In this document: one piece after another, positions 1 to 7,112 of the stretch
How the letters are laid out: every line of letters begins with the position of its first letter
How positions within the stretch are numbered: the first letter of the stretch is position 1
DNA from: CAZDKO01 sp964506075 [NCBI: uncultured bacterium]
Lineage (GTDB): Bacteria; CAZDME01; JAYEMH01
Length of the DNA: 9,418 nt
Reading direction: 5' to 3'
NCBI GenBank assembly: GCA_964506075.1
Contig: CAZDKO010000045.1
Coordinates: 1-9,418, forward strand
The notes under the pieces: model-generated
The model's input: only the letters and a program-made list of their open reading frames with translations
The model's database searches: none
What the model was told of the DNA's origin: nothing
Made by a program: the position numbers and the translations under genes

Positions 1-554
1 CAGGCACTGACATTAGCTAATAAATTACGGTGTGTAAGCATTGCCCCTTTAGGATACCCGGTCGTTCCCGAGGTATAAAGAATAACCGCTACTTCCTCGG
101 TATCTAAAACAGGCCACTGGACCGGCAGGGTTTCTTTAAATTGAGGGAAAAAATCAGAAGAAACCTCATCTACCATAATCACCTTTTCTAAATGGTCGAG
201 CCTTAATTTTAATCCGGCAATCTTATCTTTATACGATGATTCTGAAATAAGCATTACCGCCCGGGAATCTTCCATGATATATTTGATTTCCTCAACCTGC
301 AAAAGATTATTTAGAGGCACAACTATTCCTCCGGCTTTTAAAATAGCAAAATAGCTGATAACAAACTCAGGTGAATTTTTAAAAAGAATCCCCACCCTAT
401 CCTGAGATTTTATTCCCATAGAAACTAAATGAGAACTTACCCGGGTGATATCTTTGAGGAATTTTTCATAACTGATTTTACGGTCTTTAAATATAAAGAC
501 CGTGTGGTGCGGATACTTGGAAACAGTATCTTCCAACATTTTAACTAAACTCAT
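1..554 (-). CDS. AMP-forming acyl-CoA synthetase/ligase, N-terminal part (runs off the left edge)
   Basis: This is the first 184 codons of an adenylate-forming enzyme (ANL superfamily). Such enzymes activate a carboxylic acid, usually a fatty acid, as acyl-AMP and then transfer it to CoA. The key signature is the glycine-rich phosphate-binding loop YTSGTTGYPKG at residues 160-170, followed by the expected AMLTHRNLL. Earlier family features are FKDRKISYEKF (22-32), DRVGILFKNSPEF (52-64) and AILKAGGIVVPLN (70-82). The later adenylation motifs and the C-terminal lid domain lie outside the window, so the substrate cannot be judged; a medium- or long-chain fatty acyl-CoA ligase is the default reading. 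The ATG lies one base past the nnrE stop and is preceded by AGGAAGG about 12 nt upstream, inside the end of nnrE. This supports the start and co-transcription. I see no frameshift. Confidence 0.9.
   Translation of the reverse strand, partial: MSLVKMLEDTVSKYPHHTVFIFKDRKISYEKFLKDITRVSSHLVSMGIKSQDRVGILFKNSPEFVISYFAILKAGGIVVPLNNLLQVEEIKYIMEDSRAVMLISESSYKDKIAGLKLRLDHLEKVIMVDEVSSDFFPQFKETLPVQWPVLDTEEVAVILYTSGTTGYPKGAMLTHRNLLANVSA
481..502. repeat. Perfect 9-bp inverted repeat inside the acyl-CoA ligase gene
   Basis: CGGTCTTTA (481-489) and TAAAGACCG (494-502) are exact reverse complements separated by AATA. They sit at about codons 18-25 of the ligase gene, encoding VFIFKDRK, so the transcript could form a tight hairpin near the start of translation. 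There is no U-run after it on either strand, so it is not a terminator. It may simply result from codon choice. Confidence 0.55.
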
Positions 555-555
555 A

Positions 556-1242
556 TTAAAAATTCACCTTCCTGTAGGCTATGCCTAAATCAGCTATTTC
601 TATCTCTCCGGAATAACCCCGGCTCTGAGGATTGAGAAAGCCTTTTTTAAGTGCCCCCATGGTTACCGTCTTTTTCGCTTTAACCGCACAGCCAAGAATC
701 TCTCCGGTATTTCCATCCATACCGGTAGGAATATCTACGGCCAGAACCGGCAGTCCAGATTGATTGACAGCTATAATGATTTCCGCTAATAATCCCCGGA
801 TGGGTTTTTTTAAACCAGTTCCCAGGATGGCATCGACGATTAAGCCGTAATTCAGTAAAATTTTCTTCGCCACCCCCTGCCATACACTATAAGCATCTAT
901 TTCAAAATAGTCAACATTAAGATTTAACAAAATGTTAAAATTAACTTTAGCTTCATTCTTTATATCTTCCTTTTTCCCCATAATAAAGACATCTGTTTTT
1001 ATCCCCCAATTAGACAAATACCGGCCGGTGACAAATCCATCTCCTCCGTTATTTCCCAATCCGGCAAAAATCGCCACTCTTTTCCTGGTGCCTTTTAAAA
1101 ACATTCTCCGGACTTCTTCAGCCACTGCCCGGCCGGCATTTTCCATTAAAACTAAAGGTGATACGCCCATTTCTACCGCCCAGCGGTCAAAAGCTTTCAT
1201 TTCTTCAATAGAAACAGCCATAGAGGCATCAGCCGGATTCAT
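556..1242 (-). CDS. nnrE: NAD(P)H-hydrate epimerase (stand-alone YjeF_N domain)
   Basis: This enzyme epimerises the R and S forms of hydrated NADH and NADPH (NADHX, NADPHX), so that a partner dehydratase can restore the normal cofactor. The 228-residue product is a complete YjeF_N domain with the Rossmann-like nucleotide-binding motif GLGNNGGDGF (61-70), VDAILGTGLKKPIRG (136-150), the conserved DIPTGMDGNTG (170-180), and a typical end containing TVTMGALKKGFLNP (192-205) and EIEIADLGI (213-221). It lacks the C-terminal ADP/ATP-dependent dehydratase domain (NnrD) that many bacteria fuse to it. A longer reading from 1284 is possible. I prefer the ATG at 1242 because AAAGGAAG lies about 7 nt upstream and the extra 14 residues resemble no part of the family. 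With this start the gene overlaps the upstream flavin reductase gene by 14 nt, which suggests translational coupling. Confidence 0.93.
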   Translation of the reverse strand: MNPADASMAVSIEEMKAFDRWAVEMGVSPLVLMENAGRAVAEEVRRMFLKGTRKRVAIFAGLGNNGGDGFVTGRYLSNWGIKTDVFIMGKKEDIKNEAKVNFNILLNLNVDYFEIDAYSVWQGVAKKILLNYGLIVDAILGTGLKKPIRGLLAEIIIAVNQSGLPVLAVDIPTGMDGNTGEILGCAVKAKKTVTMGALKKGFLNPQSRGYSGEIEIADLGIAYRKVNF

Positions 1243-1804
1243 TTTTAACTTCCTTTCTGCCCTGAGAAAAGGTATAAAAAACACCGCCTAAATGATGGAT
1301 GGTGGAAAACGATTCTTTATCCGTCTTCCAGCGCTGGTCAAAAAAATCCTCTTCAACAACAGCCCCGATTATTTCCCCGACGAAAAGCGTATGGTCCCCC
1401 AGTTCATGTTTTTTATAAAGCTTACATTCCAGATGCCCCACACACTCTTTTATTAAAGGCGACTTAAGGCGGCTAGACGGAACGGGGGTAAGGCGGGCCA
1501 AAGAAAATTTATCAACTGTCCTTCCCGAAACCGTACCGCATAAATGAACCTGCTCAAGCAAGTTGTCAGGTGGAATATTGATTATAAATTCTTCTGCTTT
1601 TTCAATTAAACGATGGGAAAAACGCTCCGGAGAAACACTGATGGCCACTAATTTAGGTTTATGGCTAACCGGCGTCTGCCAGGCCAAAGTAATAATATTG
1701 GCTTTATTATTTTTGGGGGAGGTATTTTCAAAAACAGAAACAAGAACAGTCGGGCCGTGGTTAATCAGGTATGTGGAATAACTTAACGGAATTTCTTTTT
1801 TCAT
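1229..1804 (-). CDS. Flavin reductase family protein (FMN-binding split barrel)
   Basis: The 191-residue protein fits the flavin reductase-like family (DIM6/NTAB type), small FMN-binding split-barrel proteins. Members either reduce free flavin with NAD(P)H or serve as electron-transfer flavoproteins. Visible family features are NIITLAWQTPVSHKPKLVAISVSP (within 36-59), RFSHRLIEKAEEFIINIP (61-78), a CGTVSGRTVDKF stretch (89-100) and HHLGGVFYTF near the C-terminus (170-179). No signal peptide or membrane segment is visible, so it should be cytoplasmic. The electron donor and acceptor cannot be deduced. The start ATG lies 29 nt after the tyrS stop but has no recognisable Shine-Dalgarno sequence (the upstream bases read GTCTCCTTAAATAAA), so translation may depend on coupling or mRNA access. 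The 3' end overlaps nnrE. Placement next to an NAD(P)H repair enzyme suggests redox-cofactor maintenance, which is inference only. Confidence 0.82.
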   Translation of the reverse strand: MKKEIPLSYSTYLINHGPTVLVSVFENTSPKNNKANIITLAWQTPVSHKPKLVAISVSPERFSHRLIEKAEEFIINIPPDNLLEQVHLCGTVSGRTVDKFSLARLTPVPSSRLKSPLIKECVGHLECKLYKKHELGDHTLFVGEIIGAVVEEDFFDQRWKTDKESFSTIHHLGGVFYTFSQGRKEVKNESG

Positions 1805-1833
1805 TTTATTTAAGGAGACTTGAAAGAAACCGT

Positions 1834-3069
1834 TTACCGCGCCGGAATTTTTTTGAACATATGTTTGCCAATCTTTATTATGTGTTCTTTTGAAAGGTCA
1901 AGACGGAAATCTATATCCTTAACTACTTCTCCGTCGATTTTTACCCCCCCTTGATTAATCAATGACCGGGCCTTCTTGCCGCTGGCAACCCAGGACGTCC
2001 TGGTAAGAAGGGAGATTATCCAGACACTGTTTCCCTCTTTTTCTAACATCCGGAGTGTCTTTTCATCCACCACTTCAATAGAATCAGGGATGTCCTTTTG
2101 CGTATAAACTTTTCTAAAATCCCGGGCGGCTTCTTCTGTCTTTTCCGGCGGATAGAAAATGCCCGTTATTTCTTTAGCCAGATCCATTTTTACGTCCCGG
2201 GGGTTTAAATTCCCCTTAGACATTCCTTCCTGGAAATTTTTTATAGTCTCTTCTTCCACATCGGTCAGCAGTTCAAAATACTTAATTATTAAAAAATCGG
2301 GAATAGACATTATCTTGCCGTATATCGTTTTAGCAGACTCATTTATACCAATATAGTTACCGTAAGACTTACTCATTTTTTTAACTCCGTCAGTTCCTTC
2401 AAGCAGGGGTAAAGTAAGAATCGCCTGGGGAGGTTGTTTAAATTCCCGTTGAAATTCCCGTCCGACCAACAGATTAAATTTCTGGTCAACACCCCCTACC
2501 TCTACATCGGCTTTCAGTTCAACAGAATCATAACCCTGTAAAAGCGGATACAAAAATTCAAGGATAGTTATCGGCTTATTGTTTCTATAGCGTTCCAGGA
2601 AATCATCTCTCTCCAGCATCCGGGCAACCGTATAATAAGAGCTGAGCTTTAAAAAACCACCAATATCCATTTTTTCCAACCATTCACTATTATAAACAAC
2701 TTTTGTTTTCGTAGAATCCAGGAACCTGAATATCTGCTTCTGGTAGGTGGCAGCATTCTTTTTTATCTCGGCCCGGGAAAGAGTGGGGCGGGTTTCCGTC
2801 CTTCCGCTGGGATCGCCAATCAGAGCCGTAAAATCACCGATAAGGAATATAATCTGGTGGCCTAACTCTTGAAATTGCTTGAGTTTCCTTAATATTACCA
2901 GGTGTCCTAAATGTAAATCCGGGGCAGTCGGGTCGGCCCCGAATTTAATCCGGAGCGGTCTTTTCTCCTGTATTGATAGTTTAAGTTTATCTTTAAACTC
3001 ATTTTCCGGAATTATCTCTGTGACCCCTCTTTTAATTAGAGATAGCTGGCGTTTAACCATTTCGTTCAT
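1834..3069 (-). CDS. tyrS: Tyrosine--tRNA ligase (TyrZ-like subtype)
   Basis: Class I aminoacyl-tRNA synthetase that charges tRNA-Tyr with tyrosine in the cytoplasm. The 411-residue length is normal. The catalytic Rossmann fold shows FGADPTAPDLHLGH (43-56), which carries the HIGH-like signature as HLGH at 53-56, and KMSKS at 231-235. The canonical KMSKS and the PTAPDLHLGH form resemble the TyrZ branch, rather than the KFGKT form of enzymes like E. coli TyrS. Other conserved stretches are FLIGDFTALIGDPSGR (75-90) and QGYDSVELKADVEVGGVDQ (178-196). An S4 RNA-binding domain ends the protein (about 345-405, including SLINQGGVKIDGEVV). The start is supported by AAGGAGA 6 nt upstream of the ATG. 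No T-box leader is visible: the leader is short and lacks a GGTGG-type antiterminator motif. It is probably the first gene of the leftward operon. Confidence 0.97.
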   Translation of the reverse strand: MNEMVKRQLSLIKRGVTEIIPENEFKDKLKLSIQEKRPLRIKFGADPTAPDLHLGHLVILRKLKQFQELGHQIIFLIGDFTALIGDPSGRTETRPTLSRAEIKKNAATYQKQIFRFLDSTKTKVVYNSEWLEKMDIGGFLKLSSYYTVARMLERDDFLERYRNNKPITILEFLYPLLQGYDSVELKADVEVGGVDQKFNLLVGREFQREFKQPPQAILTLPLLEGTDGVKKMSKSYGNYIGINESAKTIYGKIMSIPDFLIIKYFELLTDVEEETIKNFQEGMSKGNLNPRDVKMDLAKEITGIFYPPEKTEEAARDFRKVYTQKDIPDSIEVVDEKTLRMLEKEGNSVWIISLLTRTSWVASGKKARSLINQGGVKIDGEVVKDIDFRLDLSKEHIIKIGKHMFKKIPAR

Positions 3070-3107
3070 AAATGTCTCCTTAATACCCCTTAGACTAAAT
3101 TAAAGAT

Positions 3108-3135
3108 AATATAGAAAAAAATACCATACTTTCAG
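3108..3135 (-). promoter_or_regulatory. Candidate sigma70-type promoter for the tyrS operon
   Basis: Read on the minus strand, CTGAAA (3135-3130; four of six consensus bases) is followed after 16 nt by TATATT (3113-3108; five of six). Transcription would start about 30 nt upstream of the tyrS ATG. The region is AT-rich, so a chance match is possible. This is the best candidate in the only intergenic space available to the operon. Confidence 0.4.
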
Positions 3136-3159
3136 GCCCCGGGCAATAAAAAAATCAAA

Positions 3160-3186
3160 TTGACAGGTCTGGCAAAGTGAGATAAT
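3160..3186 (+). promoter_or_regulatory. Sigma70-type promoter for the class A PBP gene
   Basis: A perfect -35 box TTGACA (3160-3165) is followed by GATAAT (3181-3186) after 15 nt. TAATAT (3183-3188) is an alternative -10 box at the ideal 17 nt. The transcript would begin near 3193-3196 and have a leader of about 55-58 nt. This leader contains no Shine-Dalgarno-like AGG or GAG run before the ATG at 3251. Confidence 0.68.
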
Positions 3187-3250
3187 ATAACCTGAATTAC
3201 AGTTTTACCTTGCCTCAAAACACTTTATAAACATACCACCATCATTTAAT

Positions 3251-5428
3251 ATGAGTATATGGAATAAAAAATCTTTACCTTTTATTATCTTCGGTTTTTT
3301 TCTCTTAATAATCTGGGGTATTGAATTTGGGGTTATCGCTTTTTTCCTTCAAGAATCACCTCAGGTAAAACTCTTAGAAGAGTATCAACCCAGTTTAATT
3401 ACTAAAATTTACGCCGAAAACGGCGAAGTAATCGCCGATTTTTTTGCAGAGAAACGTATTCTCTCTTCTTTACAAGACATCCCTGACTATATCCAACAGG
3501 CCATAATTGTTACTGAGGACGCTAATTTTTACCACCATTGGGGGATTGATTTCCGGGGTATTATCAGGGCATTAAAGGTGAATATCCTGTCCGGTGGCAC
3601 GGTCCAGGGCGCCAGCACCATCACTCAACAGCTCGCCCGGAATCTTTTTTTAACCAAGGAAAGAACTTTAGAAAGAAAAATCAGAGAAGCTATTTTAGCT
3701 CTCCAGATAGAAAAAAAATATTCTAAAGATGAAATTCTGGAGCTTTACTTAAATCAAATTTATTTTGGAAGAGGCGCTTATGGAATAACTGCCGCCAGCT
3801 GGAATTATTTTGGTAAACCGTTAAACCAGTTAAATCTTTCCGAGGCAACTTTTTTAGCCGGTTTACCCAGAGCCCCGGGTTTTTACTCTCCTTTCCGGAA
3901 TCAAAAAAGAGCGATGGAACGGAGAGATTATGTTTTAAACAGGATGTTTAAGTCCGGCTATATCTCCCGGGAAGAAAAAGAAGCGGCTCAAAATTTCCCG
4001 ATTGAATTTAAAAAAGCCCGTCCCAGCGCTTATCATAAAGCCCCTTACTTCGTTGAATACGTCCGTAAATACCTTGAAGCTAAATACGGTGAAGACCTGC
4101 TTTATCGCGGCGGATTGAAAGTCTATACCACTCTGGACCCCGAACTTCAGGAAATTGCCGAAACCGTTTTAATTGAACAACTGGAGTTATTTGATAAAAA
4201 CCATCCCCATATCAAAAAATCAAAAGGAAAAGACAAAGAACCGTTAAAATTACAAGGTGCCCTGATTGCTATTGAACCCGGCACCGGCTATATCAAAACA
4301 ATGGTTGGAGGCAGAAATTTTCAGGAATCAGTATTCAACCGGGCCGTTCAGGCGTATCGGCAGCCCGGCTCCGCTTTCAAACCTTTTGTCTATTCCGTAG
4401 CCATTGAAAAAGGCTGGCGGGCTTCTGACATTATTGACGATTCTCCTTTGGTATATGACTTCAAGGAAAACCAGATTTATGAACTAAGTAATGAAAGAGA
4501 ATTGGGCAACTTCAAAGAGTTTATTGAAAAAGAAAAAGAAAAGATAGAGATGGATGTGAACTTAACCGGAAGGGAAAAAAACAGACAAAAAAAGGCCATT
4601 GAAGAAAGATACTGGGCTCCTGAAAATTATGAAAAAGATTTTTTTGGTCCCGTAACCTTAGCCAAAGCACTGGAACGCTCCAGGAATATCGTTACTATTA
4701 AATTACTCAATCAAGTTGGTTTTAAAAATATAATTTCTTACTCTGAAAAAATGTTACATTCGCAGGGAAATCTGGGTCCCCATTACTCCCTGGCTTTAGG
4801 AACATCGGAAATAACCCCTTTAGAAATGGCTTGCGGATATACCGTTTTTGCCAACCACGGTATCGGTGCCCAGCCCATCGCCATAAAAACCGTGCTGGAC
4901 AGTAACGGTAATATATTGGAAGAAAATTTACCGCAGGAGAAAGAAATTATTCAGGAAGACACCGCTTATATCATCACTAAAATGCTTGAAGGAGTAATCT
5001 TAAGAGGAACCGGGTGGCAGGCAAGAATTGGACGGCCCGCCGCCGGAAAAACAGGGACAACCAACGACTATACCGAAACCTGGTTTGCCGGATACACACC
5101 TGAACTGGTAACTGTTGTCTATGCCGGTTATGATGACCGGACCTCTTTAGGTGAAAAACAAACCGGGGGACAGGTGGCCGCCCCCATCTGGGCTGACTTT
5201 ATGAAAAAAGCTTTTCAAGATAAACCCGTTACCGATTTTGAAAAACCGGAAGATATTGTCTTGGTCCAAATTGACCCTTACACCGGTTTCCTGGCGCAAG
5301 ATTATTGTCCGGAAAAGATTGAAATGCCCTTTAAAAAAGGAACTGAACCTGTCCAAATCTGCGATTGTATGGGTAAAGAGAGAAAACGCAAAAACAAATC
5401 TATTGATGATTTTCCAGATACTTTTTGA
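3251..5428 (+). CDS. Class A penicillin-binding protein (bifunctional peptidoglycan glycosyltransferase/transpeptidase)
   Basis: The protein polymerises lipid II into glycan strands and cross-links the peptide stems at the outer face of the cytoplasmic membrane. Of 725 residues, 8-33 form one hydrophobic anchor, giving a short cytoplasmic N-terminus. The glycosyltransferase 51 domain (about 55-235) has TEDANFYHHWGID with catalytic Glu89, QGASTITQQLARN (119-131), and LYLNQIYFGRGAYGI (165-179). The transpeptidase domain shows all three active-site motifs: SAFK with nucleophile Ser374, SRN (477-479) and KTG (600-602). Between the first two, residues about 402-454 form a strongly charged, Lys/Glu-rich stretch, longer than the usual loop before the W-x-P-x-N-Y segment (455-460). 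The C-terminus has a CPEK motif (Cys686) and a CDC pair (704-706). The start lacks a Shine-Dalgarno sequence, but no other in-frame start is available in the leader. The 3' end overlaps rpsA by 29 bp. Confidence 0.97.
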   Translation: MSIWNKKSLPFIIFGFFLLIIWGIEFGVIAFFLQESPQVKLLEEYQPSLITKIYAENGEVIADFFAEKRILSSLQDIPDYIQQAIIVTEDANFYHHWGIDFRGIIRALKVNILSGGTVQGASTITQQLARNLFLTKERTLERKIREAILALQIEKKYSKDEILELYLNQIYFGRGAYGITAASWNYFGKPLNQLNLSEATFLAGLPRAPGFYSPFRNQKRAMERRDYVLNRMFKSGYISREEKEAAQNFPIEFKKARPSAYHKAPYFVEYVRKYLEAKYGEDLLYRGGLKVYTTLDPELQEIAETVLIEQLELFDKNHPHIKKSKGKDKEPLKLQGALIAIEPGTGYIKTMVGGRNFQESVFNRAVQAYRQPGSAFKPFVYSVAIEKGWRASDIIDDSPLVYDFKENQIYELSNERELGNFKEFIEKEKEKIEMDVNLTGREKNRQKKAIEERYWAPENYEKDFFGPVTLAKALERSRNIVTIKLLNQVGFKNIISYSEKMLHSQGNLGPHYSLALGTSEITPLEMACGYTVFANHGIGAQPIAIKTVLDSNGNILEENLPQEKEIIQEDTAYIITKMLEGVILRGTGWQARIGRPAAGKTGTTNDYTETWFAGYTPELVTVVYAGYDDRTSLGEKQTGGQVAAPIWADFMKKAFQDKPVTDFEKPEDIVLVQIDPYTGFLAQDYCPEKIEMPFKKGTEPVQICDCMGKERKRKNKSIDDFPDTF

Positions 5429-7004
5429 TACTCAGTTTCAGTTCCCTTCTTTCCGGTATTAACTCTATAACTGTAGCGGTTATCTGTTCATCAATTTTAA
5501 AATCAGAAGCAGTCTTCTTTTCTCCCTCCGGAGCTAACTCTTCACTGGGAACAAAACCATCCACATCCTTCTCCAACTCAACATAAATGCCGAAGCTGGT
5601 AGTCTTTTTGACTTTTCCGGAGACATTATCATCAATTTTTATTTTCTCCGATATGACCTTCCATGGGTCCGAATTTAACTCCTTAAGACTTAAAGAGATT
5701 CGCTTATTTTCAGCATTAACATCCAGGATTAACACTTCCACTTCGTCTCCCTGATTTAAAATCTCCTTGGGATGAGAAACCTTTCCCCAGGAAAGGTCGG
5801 AAATATGAATTAACCCCGTTATTCCTTCTTCCAGTTCAACAAAAGCTCCATAGTCAACTATGTTTCTGACTTTACCCTTAACTTTCGTCTGAGGAAGGTA
5901 TTTTTCTTTGGCTAATATCCAGGGATCTGTTTCTAACTGTTTAATACTTAAAGAAATCTTTTTATTTTCCTTATCAAGATTGATCACTACGGCTTCAATG
6001 ATATCACCAATATTTAATATTTTGGAAGGATGTTCTAATTTTTCCGTCCAGGACATTTCGGAAATATGAATTAAACCTTCCACTCCTTTTTCCAATTCAA
6101 TAAAAGCGCCGTAATCAACTAAATTTACCACCTTCCCCTTTAATCTACTGCCGAGAGGATATTTATTTTCAATATTATCCCAGGGGTTGGGGGTTTTTTG
6201 TTTCAAACCTAAAGAGACCCGGTTTTTTTCCTTATTAAAATCCAGAATCACCACCTCTACTTCTTCCCCGATAGCCAACATTTCAGAAGGATGCGAAATC
6301 CGCCCCCAGGTGATATCGGTAATATGAAGCAGACCATCTATGCCTCCCAAGTCTATAAAAGCGCCGAAATCAGTTAAATTCTTAACCCGGCCTTTTCTAA
6401 TTTCACCTACCTGAATTTCTTTTAACAACTGGTCCCGGTCTTTTTCTCTGACTTCTTCCAGCCATTTCCGATGAGAAACGACTATATTCTTTCGCTTTTT
6501 ATCAATCTTAACGACTTTAAAATCCATTTGCTTACCGACAAAATCGTTAAGATTTTTTACCGCTCTGAGTCCAAGCTGGGAAGCGGGAAGAAAAGCTTCC
6601 ATTCCTACATCCACCATAAACCCACCTCTTACCATTCTCATAATTTTACCGCTTATTTCCCGGTTATCTTTAGCAATAGATAAAACAGACTGCCAGTTTT
6701 TTGACTCATCTGCTTTTAATTTAGAAAGAACAAGATTGCCATTTTCATCTTCTTTGGATTCGATATATACGTTGACTTCATCTCCTACTTTAAGCGCTTC
6801 CGGTTCAGGAAATTCACTTATGGCAATGGCACCTTCTGATTTGTATTTGACATCAACATACACTTCTCCCTTATCAATCTTTACGATTTTACCCTGAATT
6901 ATTTCTCCCTCCTCGATACCCCTGAGAGTTTCTTCGTAGATTCTACTGAATTTTTCCCGTTCCGAATCATTTTCTACAAAGTTACTTTTACTCAACTTCT
7001 TCAT
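5400..7004 (-). CDS. rpsA: 30S ribosomal protein S1
   Basis: S1 binds mRNA and helps dock it on the 30S subunit, especially where Shine-Dalgarno sequences are weak. The 534-residue protein has six S1 (OB-fold) repeats at about 33-97, 116-179, 200-268, 285-356, 372-443 and 458-527, close to the E. coli form. Domains 3, 4 and 5 show the strongest pattern, for example GRVKNLTDFGAFIDLGGIDG, GKVVNLVDYGAFIELEKGVE and GKVRNIVDYGAFVELEEGIT, each followed by GL(L/I)HI and a W-x-x-x-x-x-HP segment. The start at 7004 is fixed by AAGGAGG (7021-7015) with a 10-nt spacer. A 108-nt gap with two hairpins separates it from ispH and may act as a regulatory leader. The gene is last in the rightward block and ends within the convergent PBP gene. 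Confidence 0.97.
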   Translation of the reverse strand: MKKLSKSNFVENDSEREKFSRIYEETLRGIEEGEIIQGKIVKIDKGEVYVDVKYKSEGAIAISEFPEPEALKVGDEVNVYIESKEDENGNLVLSKLKADESKNWQSVLSIAKDNREISGKIMRMVRGGFMVDVGMEAFLPASQLGLRAVKNLNDFVGKQMDFKVVKIDKKRKNIVVSHRKWLEEVREKDRDQLLKEIQVGEIRKGRVKNLTDFGAFIDLGGIDGLLHITDITWGRISHPSEMLAIGEEVEVVILDFNKEKNRVSLGLKQKTPNPWDNIENKYPLGSRLKGKVVNLVDYGAFIELEKGVEGLIHISEMSWTEKLEHPSKILNIGDIIEAVVINLDKENKKISLSIKQLETDPWILAKEKYLPQTKVKGKVRNIVDYGAFVELEEGITGLIHISDLSWGKVSHPKEILNQGDEVEVLILDVNAENKRISLSLKELNSDPWKVISEKIKIDDNVSGKVKKTTSFGIYVELEKDVDGFVPSEELAPEGEKKTASDFKIDEQITATVIELIPERRELKLSIKKYLENHQ

Positions 7005-7014
7005 GCTTATACAT

Positions 7015-7021
7015 CCTCCTT
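7015..7021 (-). promoter_or_regulatory. Strong Shine-Dalgarno site of rpsA
   Basis: AAGGAGG lies 10 nt before the rpsA ATG, just downstream of the second leader hairpin. It is the best ribosome-binding site in the window. A second ATG directly after it opens only an eight-codon reading frame with no usable spacing, so the ATG at 7004 is the start. Confidence 0.85.
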
Positions 7022-7030
7022 AATATTTTT

Positions 7031-7054
7031 CCCGCTGTTAAACTTTAAAGCGGG
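7031..7054 (-). promoter_or_regulatory. Hairpin in the rpsA leader, SD-proximal
   Basis: On the minus strand CCCGCT (7054-7049) pairs with AGCGGG (7036-7031). The stem can extend by three A-T pairs past a bulged C. It ends 9 nt before the Shine-Dalgarno sequence and is followed by A residues rather than U residues, so it is not an intrinsic terminator of the leftward transcript. It could be part of an S1 autoregulatory leader; that role is inferred. Confidence 0.5.
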
Positions 7055-7062
7055 ATTTGCCT

Positions 7063-7104
7063 CTTCGTTTTTTATTTAGATAGTTCAACCTATCTAGAAC
7101 GAAG
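7063..7104 (-). promoter_or_regulatory. Long two-part hairpin in the ispH-rpsA gap
   Basis: On the minus strand CTTCGTT (7104-7098) pairs with AACGAAG (7069-7063), and inside it TAGATAG (7096-7090) pairs with CTATCTA (7083-7077) around a 6-nt loop. One side has a 7-nt bulge rich in A, the other a single base. It starts 8 nt after the ispH stop. There is no trailing U-run, so leader structure or an mRNA processing or stability element is more likely than a terminator. Confidence 0.55.
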
Positions 7105-7112
7105 CAACAATA

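Noticed and set aside
1243-1284. A 14-residue N-terminal extension of NnrE beginning at 1284.
   Set aside because: The extension overlaps the flavin reductase gene further and matches no family sequence, whereas the ATG at 1242 has a good ribosome-binding site.
932-1291. A 119-codon plus-strand reading frame opposite nnrE.
   Set aside because: It is antisense to a well-supported enzyme gene, has low-complexity Ser/Pro/Phe-rich content and shows no recognisable family or ribosome-binding site.
3070-3250. A T-box riboswitch upstream of tyrS.
   Set aside because: The leader to the best promoter is only about 30 nt, and no T-box core, specifier stem or antiterminator motif is visible on the minus strand.
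5800-6400. Repeated similar DNA segments within rpsA.
   Set aside because: They are the diverged coding repeats of the S1 domains, expected for this protein, not a DNA repeat element.
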